A stretch of DNA of 64,000 nt from Bacillota bacterium. Its GTDB lineage: Bacteria > Bacillota > UBA4882 > UBA8346. The position numbers were made by a program, and so were the translations under genes. The notes below the pieces were generated by a model. It was not told the origin of the DNA, did not search any database, and was given only the letters and a program-made list of their open reading frames with translations. Positions 52,318 through 60,540 of this stretch are shown here, piece after piece (position 1 is the stretch's first letter; each line of letters begins with the position of its first letter). The DNA lies in NCBI GenBank assembly GCA_023429995.1, contig JAEZCE010000047.1, positions 1 through 64,000 of the forward strand. The letters run 5' to 3'.

Positions 52318-54081
52318 TTACTGCACTTGACAAGCGGTTCCGTTCAGGGTAAAACCGGTGGGTTTGGCATTAGTACCGCTGTAACTGATATTGAATCCGA
52401 AATTAACCGAACCGTTAGCGGAGATTACACTGTTATAGGCCATATTACTAACCGTTACAGTGGCGCCGTTTTGATTATAGCTGCCGTTCCATAGATTTGT
52501 GATTTTCTGATTACCGGGGAATGACCAAACCAAAGTCCAGCCATTCATTGCAGTGCTACTGTTGTTTTTGATGGTAACCGTCACCGTAGCGCCGTCGCCC
52601 CAATCGTTCTGTTCATAGGCCACCGCATAAAACCCTGGATTTGGCGTAGGCGTAAGTGTAGGTGTAGGTGTAAGTGTAAGTGTCGGAGTTACGGAAGGTG
52701 TCGGAGTCACAATGACCGACGCCAGATAATTTTGAACGGCTGTATTCCGGACGCCGATATGATTCAATAAAGTTGTAAAAGAATTGTCAAATTCAGTCGC
52801 CCCGTTGGTTAGATAACTGTAAGTCCCCGACTCTCCTCCCGTTCCCACTACATATGGGCGAATCAAATCATGAAACTGACGAACTTCAGCTGTAACGGTC
52901 GTTGGATTAAAACAGCCATTCAGTGCGGCTTGCATTTCCTGATGATAAATGTTTTTATAAACCGGATCATCCATTAAAAACCGGATTAAGGGCCATTGTT
53001 TGGAGATTTCGCTTAATGAAAGACTCGGTATGGGGATATTGAACATATTATATCCACCCAGGGATAAATTGAAGTCCCAGGGAATATAGGTCAAGCGCCC
53101 CCCGTTGGCCAAGTCCTGATACAAATAGTGGTTTTTGGTTACCCATCCGTAAGTATCATAATTTATAATCGAAGTATTCACCGCTAACCAGCGCAGGAAC
53201 AAGTTAACATTAAAGACTCCTTCCAGACCGGTCCTCCAAACGGCGGCGTTACTCCTCGAGGTGTTCAAGGCTGTAACCAGAGCCTGTAGGTCGCTCCAGT
53301 CATTGGCAGCTTCGTTCGTTTTCTTCTCATAACTTTGCTGGTTAAAAAAGGTTAAATCAGCTCCGGATACTTGCAATCCTTTGTACAGGTTCCCCTTTCC
53401 ATTTGCAAATTGCGATTTCAACATCTGGTTGGATGGCTCCTCATACATGGTATAAAGTCCCCAGTACACCGGACCATTGCCGCTGTCAATGTATACCTTG
53501 GCAAAGGCGCTGCGGGGCGTCGGAATACCCGCGGAGCGCAAAATGTCGCCGCAAACCTTATCCCGTAAAAGAGAAGAGTCATACCAATTGTTATTGAAAA
53601 TCAATTCTTTGAAACCATAGAAACGTTGATCCTCAATTTCCGGATAGGTGTCTTCAAATTTATCAAAATTCAGCCGGAAAGGATACTTATGCTTCCTGCT
53701 CATTTTGGGCCCGGATAAAGTGCTTTCCCCCTTATAACGAATCCCAACGTCCCACCAGGTAAGGTTATTGAACTTGACCGTCGCGGGTACATATACGGGA
53801 TCCCGGGCGGAACCCGTCATCGGCATGCTCCAGGTGGCCAAATCATCTTCCATGGTTTTATAATTGGCCGCGCTAATCACAATATCGAACCGAAGTACCT
53901 GACTATCTGAAAATAGCAAACTATAATTGGCTGCTCCGCTTTTGCCATGAGTTTCTTCCGTCCAGCCAATCGGCCTGGTCACCGAGTCGGCAGCATTAAT
54001 CCGGTCCTGCTTCAAAACAAAAATCGAGACCAGCAAAGATAAAAAGAGCATTACCCCGATGAATTTACATGATTTATGCAA
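52318..54081 (-). CDS. Secreted CotH kinase-family protein with CBM2
   Basis: The 587-residue protein has a signal peptide (about 1-31) and a CotH domain (about 50-440). The CotH domain contains RYKGESTLSGPKMSRKHKYPFRLNFDKF, ELIFNNNWYDSSLLRDKVCGD and the kinase-like IPWDFNLSLGGYNMFN. A Thr/Pro linker (about 453-480) leads to a C-terminal family 2 carbohydrate-binding module with WDGxxVTVTIKN-like strands, GWTLVWSFPGNQKITNLWNG and GFNISYSG. CotH proteins can be secreted protein kinases; the CBM2 should tether it to cellulose. It heads the CotH-VTC-DUF4956 group. Confidence 0.9.
   Translation of the reverse strand: MHKSCKFIGVMLFLSLLVSIFVLKQDRINAADSVTRPIGWTEETHGKSGAANYSLLFSDSQVLRFDIVISAANYKTMEDDLATWSMPMTGSARDPVYVPATVKFNNLTWWDVGIRYKGESTLSGPKMSRKHKYPFRLNFDKFEDTYPEIEDQRFYGFKELIFNNNWYDSSLLRDKVCGDILRSAGIPTPRSAFAKVYIDSGNGPVYWGLYTMYEEPSNQMLKSQFANGKGNLYKGLQVSGADLTFFNQQSYEKKTNEAANDWSDLQALVTALNTSRSNAAVWRTGLEGVFNVNLFLRWLAVNTSIINYDTYGWVTKNHYLYQDLANGGRLTYIPWDFNLSLGGYNMFNIPIPSLSLSEISKQWPLIRFLMDDPVYKNIYHQEMQAALNGCFNPTTVTAEVRQFHDLIRPYVVGTGGESGTYSYLTNGATEFDNSFTTLLNHIGVRNTAVQNYLASVIVTPTPSVTPTLTLTPTPTLTPTPNPGFYAVAYEQNDWGDGATVTVTIKNNSSTAMNGWTLVWSFPGNQKITNLWNGSYNQNGATVTVSNMAYNSVISANGSVNFGFNISYSGTNAKPTGFTLNGTACQVQ
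52640..52712. repeat. Tandem 6/12-bp repeat coding for the TPT linker
   Basis: Repeats of ggtgta, agtgta and ggcgta on the plus strand encode the Thr-Pro rich linker between CotH and CBM2 on the minus strand. Such tracts vary in copy number by slippage and change linker length without breaking the frame. Confidence 0.7.
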
Positions 54082-54145
54082 GATTTTTCCCTCCTTAAAT
54101 TTTTATTAATCATTGAAGCTAATTTTACATTATTTTCCATATATT

Positions 54146-54174
54146 ATGTTAATTCTTTTTTAATCAAAAGTCAA
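54146..54174 (-). promoter_or_regulatory. Candidate promoter of the CotH-VTC-DUF4956 group
   Basis: On the minus strand TTGACT (54174-54169), a 17-bp spacer and TAACAT (54151-54146) form a plausible sigma-A pair about 65 bp upstream of the CotH start. The -10 box is weak. Confidence 0.35.
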
Positions 54175-54432
54175 CACAATGTTAACAAAAAATGTTTAAA
54201 TCCTTTTTGTTTTGAATACAAAATATAATTTGATATAAAAAACAATTCACGCTAGAGTGGGGTTTTGTTGCTATAGCAGCTTGAGTAGAAGAAATGGGCT
54301 GGGGATGAATTCACCAGGGGACTATCTGGTTTTTGCAGAAAATAATTCCGTCATATCGATTGGATAAATTTTTTAACCGGCGCACTTTCCTTTAGTGACA
54401 AACGGACGAAGCAAATCCTCATTAAATTAACT

Positions 54433-54461
54433 TTGTCAACTTCTAAAACATAGTATATAAT
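54433..54461 (+). promoter_or_regulatory. Sigma-A promoter of map
   Basis: TTGTCA (54433-54438), a 17-bp spacer and a perfect TATAAT (54456-54461) precede the methionine aminopeptidase gene by about 110 bp. This is the best sigma-A promoter in the window. Confidence 0.75.
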
Positions 54462-54570
54462 GCATATGGAACATTTATAAAGAAAGCACCTATCTTATAA
54501 TATAACAAAACAACGGGCCCGCTATAGTTTCAAAGAACACTCCGGTTCCGCTTCTCAAGGAGGAATACAA

Positions 54571-55320
54571 TTGATCATCATAAAAACCCCCGAACAGGTT
54601 GAGCTCATGGCTAAGGCCGGTAAAATCCTGGCCGCCTGCCACCGGGAGCTGCGCAAATACATCCGCCCGGGTATCACCACCATGCAAATTAATGACTTTG
54701 CCGATAAATTTATTCATTCCCACGGGGCAAAAGCCGAGCAAAAGGGTTATCACGGCTATCCCTTCGCTACTTGCGCTTCAGTCAATGATGAAATCTGTCA
54801 TGCCTTCCCCACCCAAAAAGCGCTCCAGGAAGGTGATATCGTCACCATTGATATGGTTGTAAGCCTTAATGGTTGGATGGCCGATTCCGCCTGGTCCTAT
54901 CCGGTTGGGAAAATATCATCCCAGGCTGAAAAACTTCTTCGGGTTACCAAAGAATGTCTTTACCTCGGTATCCAAAAAGCTGTCAGCGGTAATCGCCTCG
55001 GCGATATTGCCCATACTGTGCAGGAGCATGCGGAGTCCAATGGATTTTCTGTGGTCCGGGATTATACTGGGCACGGCATCGGTCAGTCCATGCATGAAGG
55101 CCCGGAAGTCCTCCATTTTGGCCATCCTAACCGGGGAATCATACTCAAGGAAGGAATGGTTTTTACCATCGAACCCATGATTAATGTTGGAGCCTACGGT
55201 CTGACAATCGACTTAAACGGGTGGACGGCCAGAACAGCCGATCACAGCCTGTCGGCCCAATATGAACATACTATCGCCATTACCAAAAATGGTCCGGTAA
55301 TCTTGACCGAACAGGACTGA
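54571..55320 (+). CDS. map: Type I methionine aminopeptidase
   Basis: The enzyme removes the initiator methionine from new proteins. The pita-bread fold runs over all 249 residues. Metal ligands are visible: two Asp in VTIDMVVSLNGWMADSAWS, His in GHGIGQSMHEGP, Glu in FTIEPMIN and Glu in QYEHTIAIT. The conserved HGYPFATCASVNDEICH segment is the substrate pocket. The TTG start follows aaggaggaatacaa. It has its own promoter and is not in the ribosomal protein cluster, so it may be a second map gene. Confidence 0.96.
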   Translation: MIIIKTPEQVELMAKAGKILAACHRELRKYIRPGITTMQINDFADKFIHSHGAKAEQKGYHGYPFATCASVNDEICHAFPTQKALQEGDIVTIDMVVSLNGWMADSAWSYPVGKISSQAEKLLRVTKECLYLGIQKAVSGNRLGDIAHTVQEHAESNGFSVVRDYTGHGIGQSMHEGPEVLHFGHPNRGIILKEGMVFTIEPMINVGAYGLTIDLNGWTARTADHSLSAQYEHTIAITKNGPVILTEQD

Positions 55321-55342
55321 GTCAGGGAAATAATTCTTTGTT

Positions 55343-55930
55343 CTACCTGAACAAATAACTCTGCACTCCGGTCATTACCATGTGCACCGCGATTACAGCC
55401 AACAACAGACCGGATAAACGTTCCAGCGCCACCAATAACCGAGCCGGGATTAATGTCCCCATAAAGACTCCCACCACTAAAAGAACTGCGGTCGCAAGCC
55501 AAGCCAGCCCCATCATGGTTAACCCCACAAAAGGTTGGGCTGCCGACTGGGCGGCCATAATCATCACCGTAGCCAAAGCGGACGGACCGACAATCAACGG
55601 TATGGCCATGGGTACTATAAAGGGTTCACTCTGCTCCTCCTTGGCGCTGGTAAGGCGTTCGTCCGGAAATACCAGCCGTAAGGCGATAATCCCCAGAACC
55701 ACGCCCCCGCAGATCTTCAGATCCGAAGGACCAATCTCCAGGAGATTTAAAAACCACGGACCCACCGCATAGAAAACCGTTAAAAGCAGCAGGGAAATGA
55801 TTAATTCACGAATTACGATTTTGAGATGGCGTTTGGGATCGACATGAGTTAGAAGTCCCAGCACCACCGGAAGGTTTCCAAAAGGGTCCAGTACAAAAAA
55901 GAGGGTAATCGCAAGCGGCAAAGTATGCAT
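55343..55930 (-). CDS. MarC/NAAT family membrane protein
   Basis: MarC-family proteins are six-helix membrane proteins of uncertain transport function. The signature FFVLDPFGNLPVVLGLL is near the N-terminus. AIPLIVGPSALATVMIMAAQS lies in the middle and GLLLAVIAVHMVMTGV at the end. I chose the ATG at 55930, which follows ttggagtgattttt and gives 195 residues; the longer frame to 56149 runs through a hairpin region with no homology. It ends 22 bp from the convergent map gene. Confidence 0.88.
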   Translation of the reverse strand: MHTLPLAITLFFVLDPFGNLPVVLGLLTHVDPKRHLKIVIRELIISLLLLTVFYAVGPWFLNLLEIGPSDLKICGGVVLGIIALRLVFPDERLTSAKEEQSEPFIVPMAIPLIVGPSALATVMIMAAQSAAQPFVGLTMMGLAWLATAVLLVVGVFMGTLIPARLLVALERLSGLLLAVIAVHMVMTGVQSYLFR

Positions 55931-56053
55931 AAAAATCACTCCAAGTGTGATTGTAAAGTAAATGAACCATTCCGACCAATTTTTCTGCGTCAAAGCAGAA
56001 AATACATTAGCATGCGCACATACTAGAACACGCATGACTTGCCGGATCGAGTT

Positions 56054-56099
56054 TAAATTAAAAGATTCTCTCCATTGTTTCAGAGAACCTTTTAATTTT
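56054..56099 (-). terminator. Terminator-like hairpin after the GH5 gene
   Basis: Plus-strand taaattaaaagattctct and agagaaccttttaatttta form a long imperfect stem around a 10-nt loop. On the minus strand it reads aaaaggttctct, loop, agagaatctttt, with flanking A and T tracts, so it could stop transcripts from either side. It lies about 80 bp beyond the GH5 stop, upstream of the marC start. Confidence 0.6.
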
Positions 56100-56177
56100 A
56101 TATCAATTTTTAATATTAAGTTCATTGATTTACTGACACAACCAAGCAATTCAAATTGGAATTTCCCGAGTCTATCT

Positions 56178-57698
56178 CTAATGCTCTAAGAACCTGGCGG
56201 CGTTTTTCATTTCTTCAAGCAGCGAATTATTCCAATACCCGGTATCACTGTCATAAATCTTGCTGGTATCCCCGTTAAAATCCCAATAAGCCCAAGCGAT
56301 ATCCCGTTCTTCGCAAAGCCGAATAACGAAAGCCGTCCATCGTAAGCGATCTTCTTCCAGCGAGAAACCCGCATGGGCGCAAAATTCGCCATTCCATAAC
56401 CTTACATCGCCATTTTGTTTCGACCATCTCAATACTTTATCGGCTAAACGCGTCAATTCTTTCTTTTGCCTCTCAGTTCCGGTCCACCGGTAACCGCGAA
56501 TATCCGGCCACCCATTGCCAACGGATCCTTGAAAACAAAACTCGTTGGGGTAATAAAAATGAAACTGCACCAAAATATTCGGGTCTTTTTTAACCCGTTT
56601 CGGAAGAATCAGCTGATCAATTGTCGTAATGTTAGCCCATCCCGGACAAGAGATAATAATCTTGCGGGCGGGGTTAGTCATACGGATCCGATCGTAAACC
56701 TCGGGATAATAGGTATTCCAATAAGAATTAAACGTCCGTTGCGGTTCATTATAAATTTCAAAATAAAGGTTGTCAGGATAATCCTTAAAATGTTCGGCAA
56801 TTTGGTCCCAAAGAGCGATGAATTCTTTTTTATAGACCGGCGGGTTGTCAGCGAGTTCATCAAAATAATGCATATTAAGTACCACATAAAATCCTCTCCT
56901 CAGCGCCTGGCTCACTACCCATTCCACTCTATGCATGTATTCAGGATCAATGGCGTAAGGCGCTTTCGTCAAAGCGTGGGTATTCCAGCGGACGGGGAGG
57001 CGGATGTGATCAAAAAGACCGGCTTCTTTAATAAGGTCAAAATAATCCTCCCGTAATTCCGGTGACCATGCCCCTTCTTGCGGGGCATCGAGTGTATTGC
57101 CGAAAGTAATGCCGCGCATTATTCGATCGGCGAATGGTTTAGGAAAATCGCTTGCAAGTGGCGTATCTTTTTGGGGGCCGGTACAAGTCACACGGACGTT
57201 GGCAATATCAACGCTGCCTGTACCCAATCTGCCGAGCGATATTGTCACAAGGGCATTGTTGTCGGTAGCCTGCCGCATGGTGAATGTAAAAGAATATTGA
57301 TGAAATTCATTGTTTAATGGAAAGAAATGACATCCGGAATGACCGTAGGGTGCCCCATCCATCTTAGCCTCAATCTGAATTCGCCCGAAATCTTGCGAGC
57401 GCGCTTCAAATGATACTTTATATACCAAATCCTTTTTAAAGCTTAGCCCGCCATGCTCTACCAAAACGGACCATGGCCTTCTCCCGGGGTTGCTGACCTT
57501 CGCTGTGACTATATGGTTTGATACTGTCAGGTCAGCGGTTCCTCCTTCGTTTTGTTTAAGCCGCCAACCTGTACCATCGCTAAAATCGCCAATTAAAACA
57601 GAACTATTTTCGTCTACTTCCGCCGAAATGATAGACCAATTAACCATAATCGCTAGAACCATTCCGAGTAAAATACATATGGATCTGTTTCGCCTCAT
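56178..57698 (-). CDS. Secreted GH5 glycoside hydrolase with N-terminal CBM
   Basis: The 506-residue protein has a signal peptide (about 1-26). A beta-sandwich carbohydrate-binding domain of the CBM4/9 to CBM11 type follows (about 33-172). The catalytic GH5 barrel (about 190-500) has Arg in HIRLPVRWN, the acid/base Glu318 in YFEIYNEPQ, and the nucleophile Glu438 in RLWNGEFCAH. The expected role is endo-beta-1,4-glucanase, mannanase or a related activity; subfamily cannot be read by eye. The start at 57698 follows aggaggggttaaa. No dockerin is present. Confidence 0.92.
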   Translation of the reverse strand: MRRNRSICILLGMVLAIMVNWSIISAEVDENSSVLIGDFSDGTGWRLKQNEGGTADLTVSNHIVTAKVSNPGRRPWSVLVEHGGLSFKKDLVYKVSFEARSQDFGRIQIEAKMDGAPYGHSGCHFFPLNNEFHQYSFTFTMRQATDNNALVTISLGRLGTGSVDIANVRVTCTGPQKDTPLASDFPKPFADRIMRGITFGNTLDAPQEGAWSPELREDYFDLIKEAGLFDHIRLPVRWNTHALTKAPYAIDPEYMHRVEWVVSQALRRGFYVVLNMHYFDELADNPPVYKKEFIALWDQIAEHFKDYPDNLYFEIYNEPQRTFNSYWNTYYPEVYDRIRMTNPARKIIISCPGWANITTIDQLILPKRVKKDPNILVQFHFYYPNEFCFQGSVGNGWPDIRGYRWTGTERQKKELTRLADKVLRWSKQNGDVRLWNGEFCAHAGFSLEEDRLRWTAFVIRLCEERDIAWAYWDFNGDTSKIYDSDTGYWNNSLLEEMKNAARFLEH

Positions 57699-57927
57699 TT
57701 TAACCCCTCCTAGAAAATGCATTCAACCTAGATTATAGATTAGAACAGCCAGTCCAACGTATTTTCACACGCACTTGTGCGCACTTCGTCGTCCTCGGCT
57801 TAAAATGCAAGTCGCGCAAAGCTGGGGAGATGACTGCTTACGGATAATTGCTCCATGAAGTTTTGATTATTAAATGGCAAACACAACCTATTATCCCATT
57901 CATGAATTAATGACGTAAAAGCAAAAG

Positions 57928-58956
57928 TCATTTCAACTTGTTAAGCACGCTTTTCCTTTCTACAAGTTCAGTATTGACCTGAACTTGCATCACTTCCTCC
58001 GGGTTATGTTCGATTTTTTCAATGAGCCTTTTCACGGCAATCCGGCCCATTCTCTGTTTATAAACGCGCAAGGTAGTCAGCGGGGGATCAATCATTTCAC
58101 AAAAAGGCATATCATCAAAACCAATGATCGATACATCCTGGGGAATATTGATTCCTTGTTCTCTCATTGCCTTCATCGCGCCAAAGGCAATGATGTCGTT
58201 GTCCGCAAAAAAAGCCGAAGGAAGGGAAACCTTTGATTGCAGGTATTTTAGTACACCATTATAAGCACCTTCCATCGTAGGCTCAATTTCCAACAAATGA
58301 TGCTTATTAAACTTAAGGCCGCAATGGTTTAAGGCATTCAAGAAACTCGACTTCCGTTCATCAAAATTATTGATCCAGACCGAACTGTGAAGATAACCGA
58401 TTTCAGTGTGGCCTTGTTCGGCAAGATACTTAACCGCTTCGTATGTGCCCTGCCGGTTGTTGATGATTACGATATCCAATTGGCGCTCATACTCAAAATG
58501 ACTGTCCAGCAATACCATAGGCAGGAACAATTGCTTAAAGGGTTCAATATCTTCCTGTTCCATTTCCGTAGCAAGCAACAATATCCCATCCGGCGATGTT
58601 TCCTCTAAAATACGTAATACATCCATTTTGGTATTATCGACTTCATTCATATAGGAGACAAGAACATTATATCCTTCTTCCCGGGCTTCTTTATCGATAC
58701 CTTCCATTAGTTCCGAAAAAAACGGAGTTTCCGAAACTACTTTTCCATGTTTTTTATAGATTACGAATCGGATGTTACGATTATTTTTAAAAGCCGGCTT
58801 TGAAAGTAAATTGGTTGTATAGCCTTTGTCCTCAACCAGCTTCAGTATTTTTTGTCGGGTTTCTTCACCGATTCCAGGCTTATTATTAAGCACTAAAGAG
58901 ACGGTTGCCGGCGATATACCCAGTTCATCCGCTATATCTTTAATTCGTAATGGCAT
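57928..58956 (-). CDS. LacI family transcriptional regulator
   Basis: The 342-residue repressor has the LacI HTH and hinge at the N-terminus (RIKDIADELGISPATVSLVLNNKPGIGEETRQKI) and a periplasmic-binding-protein-like sensor domain. The C-terminus ends in ERKSVLNKLK. It lies directly after the sugar operon on the same strand and has its own promoter (58999-59026), so it probably controls the isomerase, kinase and transketolase genes, and perhaps the GH5 gene. The inducer is unknown. The start follows taggagtcgttcatt. Confidence 0.93.
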   Translation of the reverse strand: MPLRIKDIADELGISPATVSLVLNNKPGIGEETRQKILKLVEDKGYTTNLLSKPAFKNNRNIRFVIYKKHGKVVSETPFFSELMEGIDKEAREEGYNVLVSYMNEVDNTKMDVLRILEETSPDGILLLATEMEQEDIEPFKQLFLPMVLLDSHFEYERQLDIVIINNRQGTYEAVKYLAEQGHTEIGYLHSSVWINNFDERKSSFLNALNHCGLKFNKHHLLEIEPTMEGAYNGVLKYLQSKVSLPSAFFADNDIIAFGAMKAMREQGINIPQDVSIIGFDDMPFCEMIDPPLTTLRVYKQRMGRIAVKRLIEKIEHNPEEVMQVQVNTELVERKSVLNKLK

Positions 58957-58998
58957 AATGAACGACTCCTATGGCGCACACGCGCGATTGATAATCCT

Positions 58999-59026
58999 AT
59001 TGTAAACAATTCTTACTAAAAATCAA
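58999..59026 (-). promoter_or_regulatory. Promoter of lacI-type gene with overlapping palindrome
   Basis: On the minus strand TTGATT (59026-59021), a 16-bp spacer and TACAAT (59004-58999) form a sigma-A-type promoter about 45 bp upstream of the regulator. The -10 box overlaps an inverted repeat ATTGT-TT-ACAAT (58999-59010), a possible autoregulatory operator. The operator call is inference. Confidence 0.5.
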
Positions 59027-59038
59027 TCCTAAATTCCC

Positions 59039-60448
59039 TTATGAATGAACATATACATCCCAGCCCATATATTTTCCCAATGCTTCTTCCAAAATCTTTG
59101 CCGCCAAAGATCGGTTCATGGCCACATGATGTTCAAAACCATTTTGACAAATATAATTCATTAGCTTTTGCAATCCCGGTATCTTGCACAATGTCAAGCC
59201 ACCGAAACTATTGATTTTTTGGTCGAGGAATTCCCCCTCGCCAATATAAACCTTGATTTTCCCATGGATATCGTCGGTGGATATTTTGGCGAAAGTCATC
59301 GGTCCGGACACTACCTGGGCCTTTAGTGCCCCAAAGCATTTTTCCGTCCCGATCGTAGTACCCAAAATATCCAGGTTTGCGATCTCAAATTCAGTTCCAA
59401 AAAAACTCTTGGGGAAATTGGAGCAATGCTGGCTGATACAAATATCCCGATCATCGCCGAAGTTGTTGTTCCAATCCAGATAACCGGAAGGCTGACCCGA
59501 GGCCAGATAAAGGGCATACATAGTCAACGCTCCGGTGACATCGGTTTCGCAAGCGCTAGGACTCCCTTTTTCCCCCATCATGCTCATGGAAAGGCACGCC
59601 GCACAGCCATAATTATTTTCAAGGGAATCCCAGCATTGAATGGCACTGGCGTCACATTCATTTTCCTCAAGCCATTTTTCAAGTGTCAATGACAATTTTG
59701 CCTGTTTGATGATTTTCTCTTCCGGTACCTTGGAATCAATCCTGCCATAAGCCTTAATTTCAATCACCCGTTTACCAACCATTTCATTGTCGGTCATCTT
59801 TTGGGCGGCAAAGATAATTTCCGATAAATCAACAGGCGATACGGTAATCCCGGAAGCTTGAAGCAATTTTTCCGAATAACGGACGGTTTGAAAAGCATTC
59901 GGCCTGGTACCGATGGCTCCGATTCTGGCATTGCGGATTCCATTTACAACCCGGCAGATTTTCTCAAAACGCTCGATGTCACAGGTTAATTCCTTGCTTT
60001 CGATAGCGCAAGTATGCAAAGTGGTCGTTGTATATTTAATTCCCCGTTGATATAAAGCGTTGCACACCGATAACTTGCCGCAAAAGCTATCATTACGGTT
60101 TGCCAGGTCCAGCTTATCGGGGTCATCATCACAGGCCTGCACCAGGATGGGAATATCCAGCTTTGACATTTCAATAGCGCTGGCAACACCGATTTCTTCG
60201 CCAAAATTGGGAAGGCAAATGATAATACCGTCAATGAACTCACGGTTTTTTTGAAATAAAGCCGCGCATTTTTTAGCATCGGAGAGTGTAACCACAGCGC
60301 CCAGAGGAGTATCCTGCTCGGACAAAATTACCACGTCATAACCCATTTTCTTTAGTTTCGCCGTTATCGCCGCACGGCCCTGGGTAACTAGATGAGCCGG
60401 AAAAAAGCTGCGATTGCTGACAATCACGCCAAAAGTTGTTTTTTTCAT
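59039..60448 (-). CDS. L-fucose/L-arabinose isomerase family sugar isomerase
   Basis: The 469-residue protein belongs to the fucose/arabinose isomerase fold. Candidate metal ligands are Glu301 in SACETDVTGALTMYALYLASG, Asp325 in SGYLDWNNNF, and a histidine (His341 in SQHCSNFP, or His440/441 near the C-terminus). FucI-type enzymes interconvert aldoses and ketoses with Mn2+. At 469 residues it is shorter than E. coli FucI (about 590), and it is nearer to the broad unassigned clade of this family. In context it should make the ketose for the adjacent kinase. The start follows gaggaggatactt. Confidence 0.82.
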   Translation of the reverse strand: MKKTTFGVIVSNRSFFPAHLVTQGRAAITAKLKKMGYDVVILSEQDTPLGAVVTLSDAKKCAALFQKNREFIDGIIICLPNFGEEIGVASAIEMSKLDIPILVQACDDDPDKLDLANRNDSFCGKLSVCNALYQRGIKYTTTTLHTCAIESKELTCDIERFEKICRVVNGIRNARIGAIGTRPNAFQTVRYSEKLLQASGITVSPVDLSEIIFAAQKMTDNEMVGKRVIEIKAYGRIDSKVPEEKIIKQAKLSLTLEKWLEENECDASAIQCWDSLENNYGCAACLSMSMMGEKGSPSACETDVTGALTMYALYLASGQPSGYLDWNNNFGDDRDICISQHCSNFPKSFFGTEFEIANLDILGTTIGTEKCFGALKAQVVSGPMTFAKISTDDIHGKIKVYIGEGEFLDQKINSFGGLTLCKIPGLQKLMNYICQNGFEHHVAMNRSLAAKILEEALGKYMGWDVYVHS

Positions 60449-60459
60449 AAGTATCCTCC

Positions 60460-60535
60460 TCAGTTATAATTGTTCTCTCGCAAAGACACCGTCACCTTGG
60501 TGACGCAGGCGCAGAGTTAAGAAAATGGCCAAAAA
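60460..60535. repeat. Intergenic repeat between the isomerase and kinase genes
   Basis: The segment ttctctcgcaaagacacc, a small hairpin cgtcacc/ggtgacg, and gcaggcgcagagttaag resemble a common dispersed intergenic repeat built from 'cgcaaagacgc' and 'gcgcagagtt' words. It spaces two co-directional genes by 92 bp. I see no promoter in it. Confidence 0.45.
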
Positions 60536-60540
60536 TTCTT

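Larger units (their letters stand above)
54082..54570. other. Divergent intergenic region between the CotH gene and map
   Basis: This 489-bp AT-rich region holds the map promoter (54433-54461) and a weaker candidate for the CotH gene (54146-54174). I see no gene and no repeat in 54200-54430. Confidence 0.6.

Noticed and set aside
55931..56149. N-terminal extension of the MarC-family gene
   Set aside because: Homologs start at the hydrophobic segment, a ribosome site precedes the ATG at 55930, and the extension covers a terminator-like hairpin.
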